From NCBI GenBank assembly GCA_001179505.1, contig CDMY01000392.1, positions 1 through 64,000 of the forward strand: a DNA stretch of 64,000 bases, in the 5' to 3' direction. Position 1 is the first letter of the stretch, and each line of letters begins with the position of its first letter. The notes beneath the pieces are model-generated. The model made no database searches. It had not been told where the DNA came from and was given only the letters and a program-made list of their open reading frames with translations. Below are positions 47,757 through 59,422 of the stretch, piece by piece. The stretch is from Vitrella brassicaformis. Its lineage: Eukaryota; Sar; Vitrellaceae. The position numbers were made by a program, and so were the translations under genes.

Positions 47757-50364
47757 CTAGTCACGCATCTCGTTGCTAGATGGGAAGTAGTCAGTGATGA
47801 GCAGCTGCCCGTCCGGGACCGGCAGCCCCTCCCTACAGAATTCGACACTCCAGGGGCCTGTCTGCACGACGGCGAACCCCAAACGGCTCAGCCGCCTCTC
47901 ACACACACACCCGCACACGCACGCACTCCCACACCCGTGTAGCGCACCGAGTGGGAACTCAATGTCTGTTCTGAGTGCGATGCGCTCTAGATTCGGCAGA
48001 GTGGCGATGGCCTTGAGGCACGCGCCCCACAAATAGGTGAAGTCCGGCACCTCGTCCGGCTCCTCTAGCCACGAGAGTGCCGAGAAGTACACGCTGATGC
48101 AGCGGATACGGTGCTCGATGCCACTATCGCCTTTCTCGCCCCCACCTGCCTTGCCCGCCGACGCCACAGCCTCGCTATGATCTGACTCTGCCCAATTGGG
48201 CAGCTCGGCCCAGAGCTGATCGTCATCCCCCTCCCAAAGGGACCAATCCTCCCTGCCCTCGAAGCACGAGTGGAACGCACCCTTAATGTGCAGCAGGGGC
48301 CCGTCACTCGAGCAGTTGCGCAGATATATATATATATATAAGTTGCAGCGATGGCAGGTGGTCAATGGCCGTGGTGACGGCCTCCTCGCCAAGCTGCTCC
48401 GCCTTGCCGAGGTCGATGCAGCGCACCTTGGGGAAGACGCGGCCGAGGTTGAACAGCAGGGGCTGCGGCAGGGGGCTGTCGGTGTCCCTCGCTGGCTGCA
48501 GGGTGAGTGTGCGGGCCGAGCTGAAGACCAGCTTGGGCAGCATGGAGTAGAAGGCCTGGAGGATGGCGTCTTGGGAGAGGCTGGTGGGAAAAGTCACTGA
48601 TGTGGCGAGGGAGGCCACCAAGGTGAGGGTGGAGGAGGCAAGTGAGTAGGCCTCCATGTCGTAGATGAGGCGCATGGACCTGTTGGGCTGCATGAGGAGG
48701 GTGAAGGGGAAGTCGAACGAGCTGCTGCTGTAGTCCTCCTCGCCGTCAGGATGCACGCAGCACCTGTGGACCACACTCAGGGACTGCGACCCACACAGCA
48801 AGCAAAGCAAAGCAAAGCAAAGCAGCAGACACACAAGGCGACTGCACTCGCTGCACATACATTGCCACCCCTTCCTCCCAATGCGTGTGGCCCACGCACG
48901 TGGATGATGGGTGGAGTGATCTGTTTGACGTTGATGGCCGCCTCGATGGCCCCCACCGACCTCAGCCACGTAAAGTTGTCGAGGTCCATCCATGGGTCCG
49001 AATCGGGCAGATTCGTTGTGATCTTGAAGCTCGTCACCTTCTTCACGGGACTGGGCATGACAAGATCCATCGCCTCACACGCATCCCACGCGAAGGGGGG
49101 AGACAGGATGACGTTGGGGGGGCTGTCGCACCACTCCAGCCAGGCGCGGCCGTAGGTCTCATCCTCATCATGATCTCCAGGTTCGTTGTCGTCGGCGGTC
49201 TCCTCCTGCATGCTACGCTTGCGCAACTCAACCGCCGCCAGCGACCTGCGGATCACGCAACAGGCAGGGAAGCGATTGCTGCGTGTCGGCTCCTTTGGAT
49301 ATGTGGTGTGTGCCACTCACCTGAGTCTCCATTTGCGCCGCCATGAGACCGACGCCCAACTCCCCCCCACCACGACCGTCTTCAGCCGTGGGAAGGCTGC
49401 CCCGCTCTCACCCTCGTTTACTGGCGCTACCCTGTGCCGCACCGTCGAGGTCGTGTCAGCCACCAGACTCTCCAGGCGATTTCTCGTCCCCTCTATGAGC
49501 TTCGCCATCCCATCGGTCATCTGGCATCGCACCACTGCACGCTTGGTCTTGGCCACCCAAGGGCGCCACGCCTGCAGCTGCCCCTCGGTGAGGTTGATGG
49601 CCCGGTCGGCCGTGAATGTGATAGTGGTGTGCATGTGGGGGTCATGCGATGGGCCGAGGAAGGAGGAGTGCGCGCGCGCGAGGCCGCCGATGAGGGCCTC
49701 AGTGCCAACCAACGGACCGAGGCTGTCATACAGCAGCCCCTCGGGCATGGTGAGCAGCAAGGGGGGCACCGACTGAACAGAACAACACCACAACACAACA
49801 CACACACAACATACCAAGTCGCACATTGCCTCCTCTTTTTGTGGTCATCGGTGCGCGCCCCGGCTTACGTCTTGCAGCAGGTTGTGCTTCATGGCGGTGA
49901 GTTTCTGCTGTGCGAAGCCGATGAGGATGGCTTGTGTATCGGGCGTGACACCTCGCGCAGGGTCCATCTTGGACAGCAGCGTCTTGAACCTCTCGAAATC
50001 CAGACACACCATCTGCACACACACAGCCAGCGACAAGTACGCAATGGTCAGAATGGCCAAACGCACTGCCGTGTGTCCTCTCGATGCTCACCTTGGCTAC
50101 ATTGGGGCACATCTCCTTGCCCAGCGTCCGCTCCTTGCTCTCCTTGAGCGTCAAGACCTCAGCCGCCTGCATCCCATATACCGCAGAGAGCGCTTTTTCG
50201 AGAGAGGACAATCATTGATCAAGAGCATGCAGCCCGTTGTTCTCACCCTCACCTACCTGCTGATGCAGCTGGTTGAGTTTCTGCACAACATTTTCGTATC
50301 TGTCCCTGAAGCCGAGCACTCGTCCGAGCAGTGCCACGGCGTCGGTCCGGGACTCGAGCTCCAT
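47757..50364 (-). CDS. F-box/LRR-like lineage-specific protein (copy 2), frame break at TA microsatellite
   Basis: Function unknown. Exons 50364-50253, 50192-50092, 50012-49869, 49772-49321, 49245-48900 and 48783 onward join in phase and start MELESRTDAVALLGR. The middle has MPEGLLYDSLGPLVG (F-box-like) and RLESLVADT with VVVGGSWASV, shared with the gene at 1112-2722. The C-terminal part has loose leucine-rich segments (LGKAEQLGEEAVTTAIDHLPSL before the break, LKAIATLPNLERIALRTDI after it). Between them the open frame changes by one base at an (AT)n run at 48324-48340. A gain or loss of a 2-base unit would explain this; otherwise a missed intron. Without a fix the protein would stop at 48304. 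Confidence 0.6.
48324..48340. repeat. AT dinucleotide microsatellite in coding region
   Basis: Eight to nine AT units lie exactly where two long open frames of the same gene must be joined. The frame offset fits a change of one 2-base unit. Confidence 0.8.
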
Positions 50365-50563
50365 CTAGCGCCCACTGACACGCTCAAGTGAACAATGCAG
50401 TGGATATGTCCTGTACGGGCCGAACGATTCGATTTCTGATTCAATGATTTCCCTGGGGTTTAGGGTTATAGGGTTAGGGTCTTAAACCCTACAAAGATCC
50501 GAAGTTTACGCACGCCCTTTGGGGCAACGCCGCATAGCCACGAGATAGCCGAAGCGGATAGCC
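50365..50563. promoter_or_regulatory. Bidirectional promoter with telo-box cluster
   Basis: A 199-base divergent spacer. Bases 50455-50491 contain GGGGTTTAGGG, ATAGGGTTAGGG and TTAAACCCTAC, that is three TTAGGG-type units on one strand and one on the other. Nothing else is recognised. Confidence 0.6.
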
Positions 50564-51993
50564 ATGCAGTCGCCCGAGCCCAACATTCGGAGGGCCGAGC
50601 CGACCACGCCACCCACCAACCGGCGAGATCCCAATCGCATGTATGACCCGCCCCCCGCACCCAAGAAATCCAGGAACCGCACGGCGCGTGCACTGCATCT
50701 GTCCGCCACCCCCCCTCCAGTGCGGTCCGATCCCTTCCGGCGGTTGAGCTTCTCCGGCGGCCCTGCAGCAGCGGCGGCAGGCCTTCATGTGCAGCGTGGT
50801 GGTGGAGAGGGTGGGATGGGTGGCGCCATGGCGGCCGCGGCTGCTGCGGCTGCTGCAGCGGCTGTGGCGCAGTCACCGCAGCGCGCGGTGCCCGCTAGGA
50901 ACAAACGAACCCACGATGTAAGCCATGGTGTGTTAATTGTGTCACATGGGCTCTCTGTCGTGTCTGTCTGGACATGTGTGTCATGCATTGCATTGCAGGA
51001 GTTGATGAGTCATCCCTACGAGCGGCAGGGGGAGGTGGAGTGCAGTCCCCCCCGCAGCTTCATGGCCCGCATAGCCCAGATGGCGCCGGAGGGACCCGCT
51101 GCCGCCGTGGGTGATGGTGTGGTTGATGTGACGGAGCGAGGCCACGACCCCGCGTTCCCCGCATACCAGCCCAAGAAGGCCATCCGCCGCCGTGAGGTGG
51201 GTCAGGGAGGGAGGGCGGGAGAGAGGGAGAGAAGGATGGATATACGGTGGAGATATGGTGCAGGGTGGTGGTGCTGTAGAGCGTCGTGGTCCGTTTGCAC
51301 CGGTAGCGCCCATGTTGCCTGGCAGCCCGCCCCCTGCCCGCCGGCTGTCCAAGTCGCCGCACAGCATGGAGATCGTCCGTGACATGAAGCGCATGGTCAT
51401 CCTCTCCAACAAGCGCGGCAAGCCGTCGGGCGCATCGCGCCTCCTGCAGCCTGGCAGCGGCAGCGGGAGCGGGATGGACGTGGGCAACGGGGCGTATGCC
51501 ATGGACACGGACAATGGCGCCAGCCAGGGGGGGCAGGGGGGTATGGTGATGGATAACGTATCTGGCGTTGGTGCGGTGCCGTCCATCGGCAGCCTGGCGC
51601 AGCAGCCACCCGGCGGTGCTCCTGCCGGAGGGGGTGCTGTCGGCAGCGGTGATGCTGCTCCTGGCGCTGTGCTCGGCGTGCCTCGTGTGGCGGTTGGTGA
51701 GACGACGCCTCCCCGACAGCAGCAGGCGGCTGTGGGTGTGGGTGTGGGTGTCGGTGTGGGCCGTCGTCCCCCCCGCCCCCCCACCAACCGGCGGGGTGTC
51801 AACCGGCCGCGGACGAGGGCGCAGCTCGCACTTGAGGCCGCGGCACAGAAGGCCAACGACCCATTCATACCACCAACGCCTTCACGACGGGTCAGTGCAG
51901 CAGGCTCTCACACCACACAGACAGGCGAACGGATACAAGTATGCAGCGGTGCATTGCTGCGTGTGTGTCCGTGTCTGGTGTGTGCAGCGTTGA
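50564..51993 (+). CDS. Lineage-specific basic, low-complexity protein (copy 2)
   Basis: Function unknown. Four exons (50564-50917, 50999-51196, 51264-51890, 51988-51993) give 394 residues. The N-terminus is Pro/Arg-rich, followed by a poly-Ala run, then RNKRTHD at the end of exon 1 and ELMSHPYERQ at the start of exon 2. Exon 3 carries SMEIVRDMKRMVILSNKRGK, then KPSGAS with LLQPGSGSGSG, a Gly/Val run and a basic C-terminus. The blocks around the first intron and KPSGAS match the gene at 57-1025. The last exon contributes only one residue and the stop. High Arg/Lys content suggests a nuclear protein. Confidence 0.65.
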
Positions 51994-52497
51994 GAGGAGT
52001 TTTGGAGTATCTGAGGAGTGTAGAGTTGGTTGGAGAACCTGGAGGTCGGCGGCGGATGGAGGAGACATCGACAGTCATATGGACGGATGGATGGGATGGC
52101 TGATATGCGTGTGTGTGTGTACACAATTTGTTTCGTTCGTTAGGAAGAACGGAAAGACCAGGTGGCGACCATGCATACCTGTCTGCGAAAGAGCCTGCTT
52201 GCCGACTCACTCAGAGAGGGCAGGCGTGGTTGTGGTGTGGGGGGTGGGTGGGTGGCTGGGTGGTCTGCGCCTACATGTGAACAGCTGAAGGACGATAATG
52301 GGTGCCTGCGTGACGTGTCTGGGTGGATGGATGGATGGACGATCGGCGGAATGAACGATAACACATTGATCGATCCACTTCGGGTTCGTGAGTGCATCAC
52401 CATGCATCAGAAATTCTCACACAAGCGCTATCTAGCACTTAACCAGGCCGTCCATGAGTGAAAAATGGTGCAACACACCCACGCGCACACACCCACC

Positions 52498-52529
<32 letters not shown>

Positions 52530-53084
52530 AAGAAAAGGGTCGGGTTGGCCAGTCAGTGTCAGTGAGGCAAGGAACGCAACTTCATTTGCAAAACTCGGCA
52601 CGGCTCATGCAGGGGGGTATGTTATGTACACGCAGATCAACTGCTGTCTGACTGTCTGTCTGTCTTGCTGTCGGTCTGTCTGTGTGCGGCTCGGGTGCGG
52701 TGCGAGTGAGGTTCATCGGCCCTCGCCCTCGCACTTCTGTCCTGCCAGTGTGAGATCACCAGCAGGAAATCAGTAACGAGACCAAGGCCCATGACCCCCC
52801 CAGCCACCAGCCAGCAACACTTACACGCAAACACTCACAGGCGCCGCCAACAACCACAACGACACCTCACTTAGGCACACATGTTTTCCCTCCACCATGT
52901 TCTCTCTGTCGAGTGGGCTGCGCCTTTCACCCATGACTCGCACCGGACCGCCAGAAGCCATATGTGTCAGCTTCGAGCAGTCCAGTATGAGGGCCAAGTG
53001 AAAAGCACGCAGCCCCCAACGACATTCGAACACACACCCGCACCAAGATAATGAAGGCCGATCGCGCCCCCTTGCTCATAACGT
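51994..53084. other. Tail-to-tail spacer
   Basis: About 1.1 kb with GGAT repeats (52084-52098, 52324-52340), a CA/GA microsatellite (52496-52530) and CTGT repeats (52645-52685). No supported gene. Confidence 0.5.
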
Positions 53085-54516
53085 CTATCTGAGGAAGAGG
53101 GGGGCGAAGAGAATGAGGCCAAGGATCAGAAAGAGGATGATCATGCACACGAAACGCTGATCACACACACACACACACAAACACACAAGAATGGATGAAG
53201 TGGGTGAGGTCACTCGTCGTGTGGATGGTTGGTTACCTTGGTGACGGCGTTCTGAAACTTCCTCGCTGTGATGAGCTCCTGCGTCGCATCATCTGAAACA
53301 CATTCACCCACACACACGAGGGAGAGACTGACCGCCTGCCACACACCCCCATGCCGCCCTGGCTCTCACCAGTGTAGTCCTTAGCGCTGGACACGTTGTG
53401 CTCGATCTGGTCGATGAGGTCGCCCTGCGTCTCCACATACGCCGCCAGGTCGGTGTACAGGCGCTGGATGTCACCCACACCTGACAGACAGACGGACACA
53501 CACGGACACATGGGGGTGGTAAGCTCTGTTTGTATGTGTGTGTGTGTGGGTGGCCCTACTTCTTTGCAGCTTCTGTAGGTCGTTGTAGGTGTCCTGCAGG
53601 TCCTGCAGCTCGTCTATCGCCGCCTGGGCAGTCTCATGACCCTGTCAGTCAAACACACCCACCATGAGCCACACATGCGACGTTAGCTCATGTGTGGTCG
53701 GCCGGTGTCATTGCTCACCCCCGATATCCTCCCCCTGATGGCCGCCGATGCGCTCTGCACGCCGCCGTCCGCCTCCATCAGGGCCTCTATCTCGCGATCT
53801 GTCGCCTCAGGATACGCTGAACCACCACACACACACACACGGACACCCATGGCCCCCATTCCACCGAGTCAGTCGCTGTCTGTCTTTATCACTTACCGAG
53901 CCTGACTTGGCGTATGACCTTGGCGCGCACGTCGCGTTGGTACTCGGACTGCGCCTGCTGGTGGTCTGCCAGGTGTGACCTGAACTTGCGAGTGAGGTTC
54001 TGGTAGAGGTTGATGCGGATCCGTGTCTCCGACGAGTGCGGCTGCGCCTCGCGCACCGCCTCGTTCTCCAGCCGCATGGCCTCCAGCAGCCGGCGGATAG
54101 ACACAGACTGCTGACTCGCCTCGCTCAACAGACTGTTCAGCTGCTGGCTCACCGCTGCGACACAAACCACCACCACCAAGACAAGACACACATGAGCTGT
54201 CTCGCTTGCCCATCCTGCCTGTGATCTCACCCCTCTCCTTGGCAGAGCTGTTGGCGGCCAGTGCGTGCCCCTTGAGCGCCCTGACCCTGTCGCTGATGCT
54301 GTGGAACTGCCCCAGCTCGCTCTTGATGGTGGTCACCTGCTTGAAGAAGTCGTCCGTCGACCCCACAGCGCCACCCGCCAGGCCGTCAGACGTCGGCGAG
54401 GTGAAGAGGTCCCGCATGCTCGATGACGCGCTGGACGGGAGAGATGCGCTTGAGGAGGTGGTCTGCTGCTGCTGCCGTTTCGCCATCTGGCGAAGATCAT
54501 TGAGGCGGTCGTTCAT
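53085..54516 (-). CDS. Syntaxin (Qa-SNARE)
   Basis: Seven exons (54516-54231, 54154-53897, 53816-53719, 53641-53560, 53480-53370, 53292-53237, 53156-53085) give 320 residues. The start MNDRLNDLRQMAKR is typical of plasma-membrane syntaxins. A Ser/Gly insert is followed by the helical Habc region. The SNARE motif (about 225-285) has the zero-layer Gln in YVETQGDLIDQIEHNV, then SSAKDYTGDDATQEL. The C-terminus is a single membrane anchor (CMIILFLILGLILFAPLFL) with almost no lumenal tail. It should act as the Qa-SNARE in fusion at the plasma membrane or endomembranes. Confidence 0.93.
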
Positions 54517-54790
54517 CTTGGGAATCAGATCTGCGCAAGGCGAGCTACACTTACAAGCTCGCGCCGTTCGAGATGGTTGGGATGGTTCCGGAGATGCCTT
54601 AAGGATCACCCTGACCGCTCTGGATGGTTCGGAGATCGCATGTTTGTTGCTTGATCTTCGTCGCCTCCGGCTCATCGTGAGGGCGTGGTTCGCGGCAGCA
54701 GATATGGATGGATAGCCCGACGCTGCATCACAGCAGCAGCTACACCGCTTCATCGGTGTCAGCGCATCTGTAGCTCTTGGCGACGAGTCC
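54517..54790. promoter_or_regulatory. Divergent promoter region, syntaxin / F-box gene
   Basis: A 274-base spacer between two starts; nothing specific recognised. The minus-strand frame stays open into it, but the syntaxin N-terminal motif and an acceptor-like CAG near 54530 argue for 5' leader. Confidence 0.45.
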
Positions 54791-55587
54791 ATGGACGGAA
54801 GCAACTCATCGGCGGCTGCCGCAGGTGAACGAGTGAATAAATGAATGAATGTGCTGGAGAGAATGAAATGCCTCTCTGCATCTCTGTGTTACGTGCAGGC
54901 GGTGGCGGCGGCGGCGGCGGCATGTCTTCAGCGAACCGTTTGAGCGAGGGACTGAACACGACGGTGAGATGAGAGTGAGAGGGAGGCTCAGTAAGAAGCT
55001 TTCCTGTCTGCCGTTGCTTTGTGTTCAGGTGTCGACTGGTGATGGGAAGCGGTCACGTGTAGCTATCGACCCGGCTGCTACCGCTGCTAGTGCCGGTACG
55101 TGCGCACACAAAACATCACCAACACAATGACGAATAGATGTATGTGATGCTGTGTTGTGTGTGCCTTCAGGTGGTGTGTCGAGTGGTGCATTCGGTGCTG
55201 GAGCAGCGGCACAGGAGCACACTACTAAGCAAAAGGTGACACAAGAACCGACCACCACCTCTATCGCGCATCTTTCCCTCGTGTGTCTGTGCGTGTGTTA
55301 GAAGTACGGCCGACCGTGTCTGTCCGGTCTGCCTGAGGGCGTCATCGGGCATGTGGGCACCTTCCTTACCACTTTGACGGCCGTCCGGCTGTCGAAGGTC
55401 AGCAAGGAGACCCGCGAGAAGGCCATCGACGACACTTTCGGCGTCTTCCGCCACTTCGCCATGACGAAAAAAGAGGAGGACATCTACGGCAAGATCAAGA
55501 AAGTGGAGGAGATGAAGCACATGGTGAGTGAGAGAGCTAAGGTGAGTTCTGCCACATGGATGGCATGCTCTATCGGTGTGTGTGTAT

Positions 55588-55627
<40 letters not shown>

Positions 55628-56970
55628 GGCAAAATCCGTACGGCGTTTGTGGGCACAGATGACAGCTCCTGTCTGGTGGAGCTCCTCGAGGCGTCAAGAG
55701 CGACACTCGAGGAGCTGACCGTCTGTGGCGGCGAGTACGATATGCTGCTCCTCAGTCAGGGCCATATCGAGGCCTCCAACTCTCAGGTCGAGTTCCCCAA
55801 GCTGACCCGCATGGACGTCCAGTCCACCGAGTGGCTCGAATACATAGGGTATGTGCATGCAACACAAGATGCATGTAGTGTCTGTCTGTCTGGCGCTCAC
55901 ACGTTTGTCTGTCTGCAGTGTCCGTCGGTGGGCCCTTCCGGCCCTCACGAGTCTCCAGATCCATGGTTGCAGTGCGAGCACGCTTGTGCCCCTCCTCAAC
56001 GCATCCCCCAAGATCGAGCAGCTGGAGACCAAGGCCAGGCATCCCAGCAAGGGCGGCTGCATCAGCTTGTCCAAGGACACCGGCGAGCTTGTCCCGGCCC
56101 ACGACGACACGGAGTCCGAGTGGCCGGGGTTCCTCAGTGCCCTCCAGAGCTGCCCCTACCTCACCACCATCACCGGCATGTGGCTATGGAGTGGGGAGAG
56201 TGACCGCCTCAAGAGCTCAGAAATGTACTCGACGCACACTGGACCAACACGCAAAACAATGGTGAGGCACCGAAGACATGCGTGTGGTTTGCGTCGATCA
56301 ATTGGTTTGTACCTATCGGCGACTCATGCGTGCGCAAGAGGCTGGAGTTTGTGGTGAGTCCTTCGACGGCCGGCGACAACTTGGGGCAGGGGGCTGCGGC
56401 CAACGTGCAGGCCTTCCGTAGCTGGGCGGCGGGAGTCAACTGCGAGCTCAAGTGGCGGCCCGTGGGCGACTTCTACGTCGACTGCAGCAGCGACGCCGCA
56501 GAAGCCCCTCGTGCGCCCGGCGGCGTCATGGGAGATGTCGCATCAGAGCTGGCGCCCAAGGCCACTGGGGTAAGGCAAGAAAGGACAGATAAATGCGGGG
56601 ATCCATGTGTGTGCTCGGCACGGTGTGTGCTCAGGTCGACTTGCGGCTCGGTGGGACGCCTTTGCACTCATCGTGGAGTGGCGTGCTCAGCTTCCCCAAC
56701 GCCAAGTGGCTCCGTATCTCTGTCGAGGAGGGCGCGAGTGTCTCGGCAGCTGTGGGCAGCATCCCCACGTGCCTCATCGACGAAACGAGCCGACGGTTGC
56801 CGGCTGTGCAGCACCTGCGGATCCCTCGTGGCCACTGTGAGTGGTCGTCGCTCGCTGACCTGCCGGTGTCCTGTAGCAAGATGCGCTCGTTTTTGGGCGG
56901 GCTGAAGACACTGCAGAGTACGTGTGTTCCCTGCGGGCTGATGTCGCTTCTGCCTGTAGAGCACCGGTAG
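54791..56970 (+). CDS. F-box protein with leucine-rich-like C-terminus
   Basis: Nine exons (54791-54824, 54899-54963, 55029-55095, 55171-55235, 55302-55523, 55628-55848, 55919-56261, 56339-56569, 56635-56970) give 527 residues. The first 80 residues are small and Gly/Ala-rich, spread over four short exons. An F-box-like motif follows at about 83-125: LSGLPEGVIGHVGTFL, TAVRLSKVSKETRE. The rest has irregular leucine-rich strands (LEELTVCGGEYDM, LPALTSLQIHGCSAS, LVPLLNASPKIEQLE, LPAVQHLRIPRGH). F-box proteins bring substrates to SCF ubiquitin ligases. The exon layout and mid-protein segments recall the genes at 1112-2722 and 47757-50364. The acceptor of exon 8 (CAAG) is the weakest splice site. 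Confidence 0.75.
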
Positions 56971-57066
56971 CGGGTTAGCGTGGGCATGGTGTTGTGTGTG
57001 AGTGGACGGTGGACGCTCCTGACATATGGGATGACCACTGCCCACACATACGCCACCTCAAGGGTT

Positions 57067-57130
57067 TTGACCAGGGGAGCAAGGCACAGCCGGGTCATTT
57101 GACCAGGGGAGCAAGGCACAGCCGGGTCAT
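57067..57130. repeat. Perfect 2 x 32-bp tandem repeat
   Basis: Two adjacent identical 32-base units beginning TTGACCAGGGGAGCAAGG. Confidence 0.9.
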
Positions 57131-57884
57131 TTTGCCAAAGTAGCGATGGCATCCCAGCCAGCCAGTATCAACATGTTTGCAAAGATACCTGCGGATGAGT
57201 TGGATCCGGATGACGTGCTGACTCACGAATGAGCTGTCGGCACGTAGAACCCTTGAAGGCACATTACACAGTCAGGCAATTTCGGAGCTCTTCGTGGTTT
57301 TCGGTAGCAGCCAGACTGGGTGGGCGAGCGGGGCAGGGATATGTCGTCTCTATGTGACGCAGTGTGTGTACAGTGTGTGTGTGTGTGTGTGTGTGTAATT
57401 GGGAGAAGGGGGGCGGTGCTCTTCTGGGTGGTCTCGATTAGTACTTGTTGATTGCCACGTGTTGTTCTGTCCGTCGGTCTGTCTCTTTCGATGGCTCCCC
57501 TGCCGTCGTATCTCCCTTTCCCCAATGCCTCGGACCCTTACGTCGACCAGAGACAGAGACAGAGACAAAGACAGAGAGGTCGAATGAGTAGAGGGCGAGG
57601 CAAGACAAGAGGTGGATCTTGGCTGACTCGCACTGGGTGACAGAATGAATGCCAGCTGCTTCGCTCATGTATGCGTCTTGGTCACAGTGAAATTTTTAGT
57701 CCATCTCGACCTGAATGAAGTGTGTCTGCTCCTTCTGCGCTCAGCGTCGACCCGTGCATGCGATGAGTTGAAGGGAGACAGCAAGGCTCGCCTTCCTCAT
57801 CCTTACACACCACATCATGCACACTTGATTGGATTGTATGCACAGCACATTCTAGCCCTGCACCTGCCCACCAGCCAGCTAGTT

Positions 57885-58085
57885 AGGAAACGGAAAGAAA
57901 CACAATCTCCTGGCTGTACTGAAGCAACATCCTCTCTGTCGCGTGCCGATCCCTTCTGCCGGCCCGCCCGCACGGCGAACACCAAGCACTCATTTCTGCC
58001 CGACACTCGCCATACGCGCCTACAGAGAAAAGGGAGCAGTACGACACGGCAGCGAAGAGAGAGGTGAGGAACAAAGGTAGGATCA
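57885..58085. repeat. Dispersed repeat, copy 2
   Basis: Diverged partner of 25135-25365; shares GTGCCGAT, GGCCCGCCCGCA and GCAGCGAAGAGAGAGGTGA in order. Confidence 0.5.
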
Positions 58086-58142
58086 CGCTTCACGCAGACA
58101 CGGTGGGTCCCCACTACAAAAAGGCGACACCTCCCAGACACG

Positions 58143-58476
58143 TCACGAGCCCCTGGCCTTGTCTGTCAGCAGCAGCGGCTCAATGAACTCCCACAGCAGC
58201 CGATTCACCTCTGCGGGCCTCTCCAACATGCAGTTGTGGCTCGTGCCCTCAACAACCTGCACACACACAGACAGACATGTCCATGTCCATGCGCTTCTGT
58301 CTGTCTGTCTGTCTGTCTGGTCACCGACCTTGTGTGTGGCTGAGCCGCCCAGGTCTTTATTGAGCTGCTCTGCCCCACTGACGGGCGTGATGGGGTCTGT
58401 TTCGCCGGTCAGCAGCAACACTGACGGCTGCACTTCCAACCCACGATACGACTCGATGCCTGCACACGCCCACACG

Positions 58477-58509
<33 letters not shown>

Positions 58510-59292
58510 CCATCCAGATCCACGGGGGCATTCACAGAAACGTTGCACACGGGTCTGTATGGTTGCTTCCTGACCTTGATCGATTCCCTGCTGCATCGAC
58601 GGCCCCACCCAGCCCTTGACCATCCCCTTGATCACAAACATGGGGTTCAGCGACGTCACCTCGTTCTCAGACGCTATAACCACCCTCTCCGTGTCAGGAT
58701 GGAACAGACTCCTGTTGCTCGCGTCGCGAAACATCGGCCGGACCAGCTCCAGCACCGCCACCGGCAGATTCAGCATGATGGCCGGCGGCTGAGAAGCGTG
58801 ACGCGACGCGCCGATCAACACAAGCCCGTTGACGGCCATACGGCTGCCCTTGCCCTTCCCCTCTTGGTGGAGCGTTTGCATCACCCTGAGAGCGTGCTGG
58901 CAGCCGTACGAGTGGCCAACGATGACCGTCGCGCCCTTGCAGAACAGCTGGTAGACAGCCAGGCAGACACCCGCCAGCCTCTCGGCGGAGTAGTGGTCGA
59001 AAGAATCGGTCGGTTTGTCGCTCTCCCCAGCGCCCGGGAGGTCTGGCGCCACTACTCGCAGGCCCCTCTCAGCCAGGAAGTCTACCTGGTGCTTGAACTG
59101 GGCTGCCCGGCCGCCCATGCCGTGCAGGAAAAGGACAGTCATCTTGGCCTCTTCAGGCCCTTCCAGGATGACTCGAAGGCCGTAGTTGAGAATGGTGAAG
59201 CGTTTGTTGCCGTAGCGGGCACGCTCTGCGGCGAGGGTGGGCGGGAGAGATCCAGCAGCATCGGCAGCAGGCGATGATGAAGTGCCGCCCAT
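58143..59292 (-). CDS. Alpha/beta hydrolase, putatively N-myristoylated
   Basis: Three exons (59292-58575, 58459-58329, 58256-58143) give 320 residues. The alpha/beta hydrolase fold shows VLFLHGMGG (oxyanion HG, near 55), APDLPGAGESD, the nucleophile elbow VIVGHSYGCQHAL (Ser near 125), the acid in LLLTGETDPITP (near 260) and the catalytic His in GTSHNCMLE (near 292). The substrate is unknown; lipase, esterase and epoxide-hydrolase relatives share this layout. The N-terminus MGGTSSS fits an N-myristoylation signal, so it may sit on a membrane. Confidence 0.88.
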
Positions 59293-59422
59293 GATAGGTG
59301 CGAGCAGGAGGAAACAGCTCAATAACGGTCCCTTTTCGAAAAAAGCGTGGCAGATCTGCCTCTCCGCCTCAAGCTCGCCTTTTGAGCCGAGGGTCTCTCC
59401 CGTGTTGCATTTTCATCGCACC
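59293..59422. promoter_or_regulatory. Bidirectional promoter, hydrolase / HIR gene
   Basis: Only 130 bases between two start codons, the tightest divergent pair in the window. No element is recognised. Confidence 0.6.

Larger units (their letters stand above)
56971..58142. other. Tail-to-tail spacer with tandem and dispersed repeats
   Basis: Holds a perfect 32-base tandem duplication (57067-57130), a TG microsatellite (about 57377-57398), AGACAG repeats (57550-57575) and the second copy of the dispersed repeat (57885-58085). No gene is supported. Confidence 0.55.
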
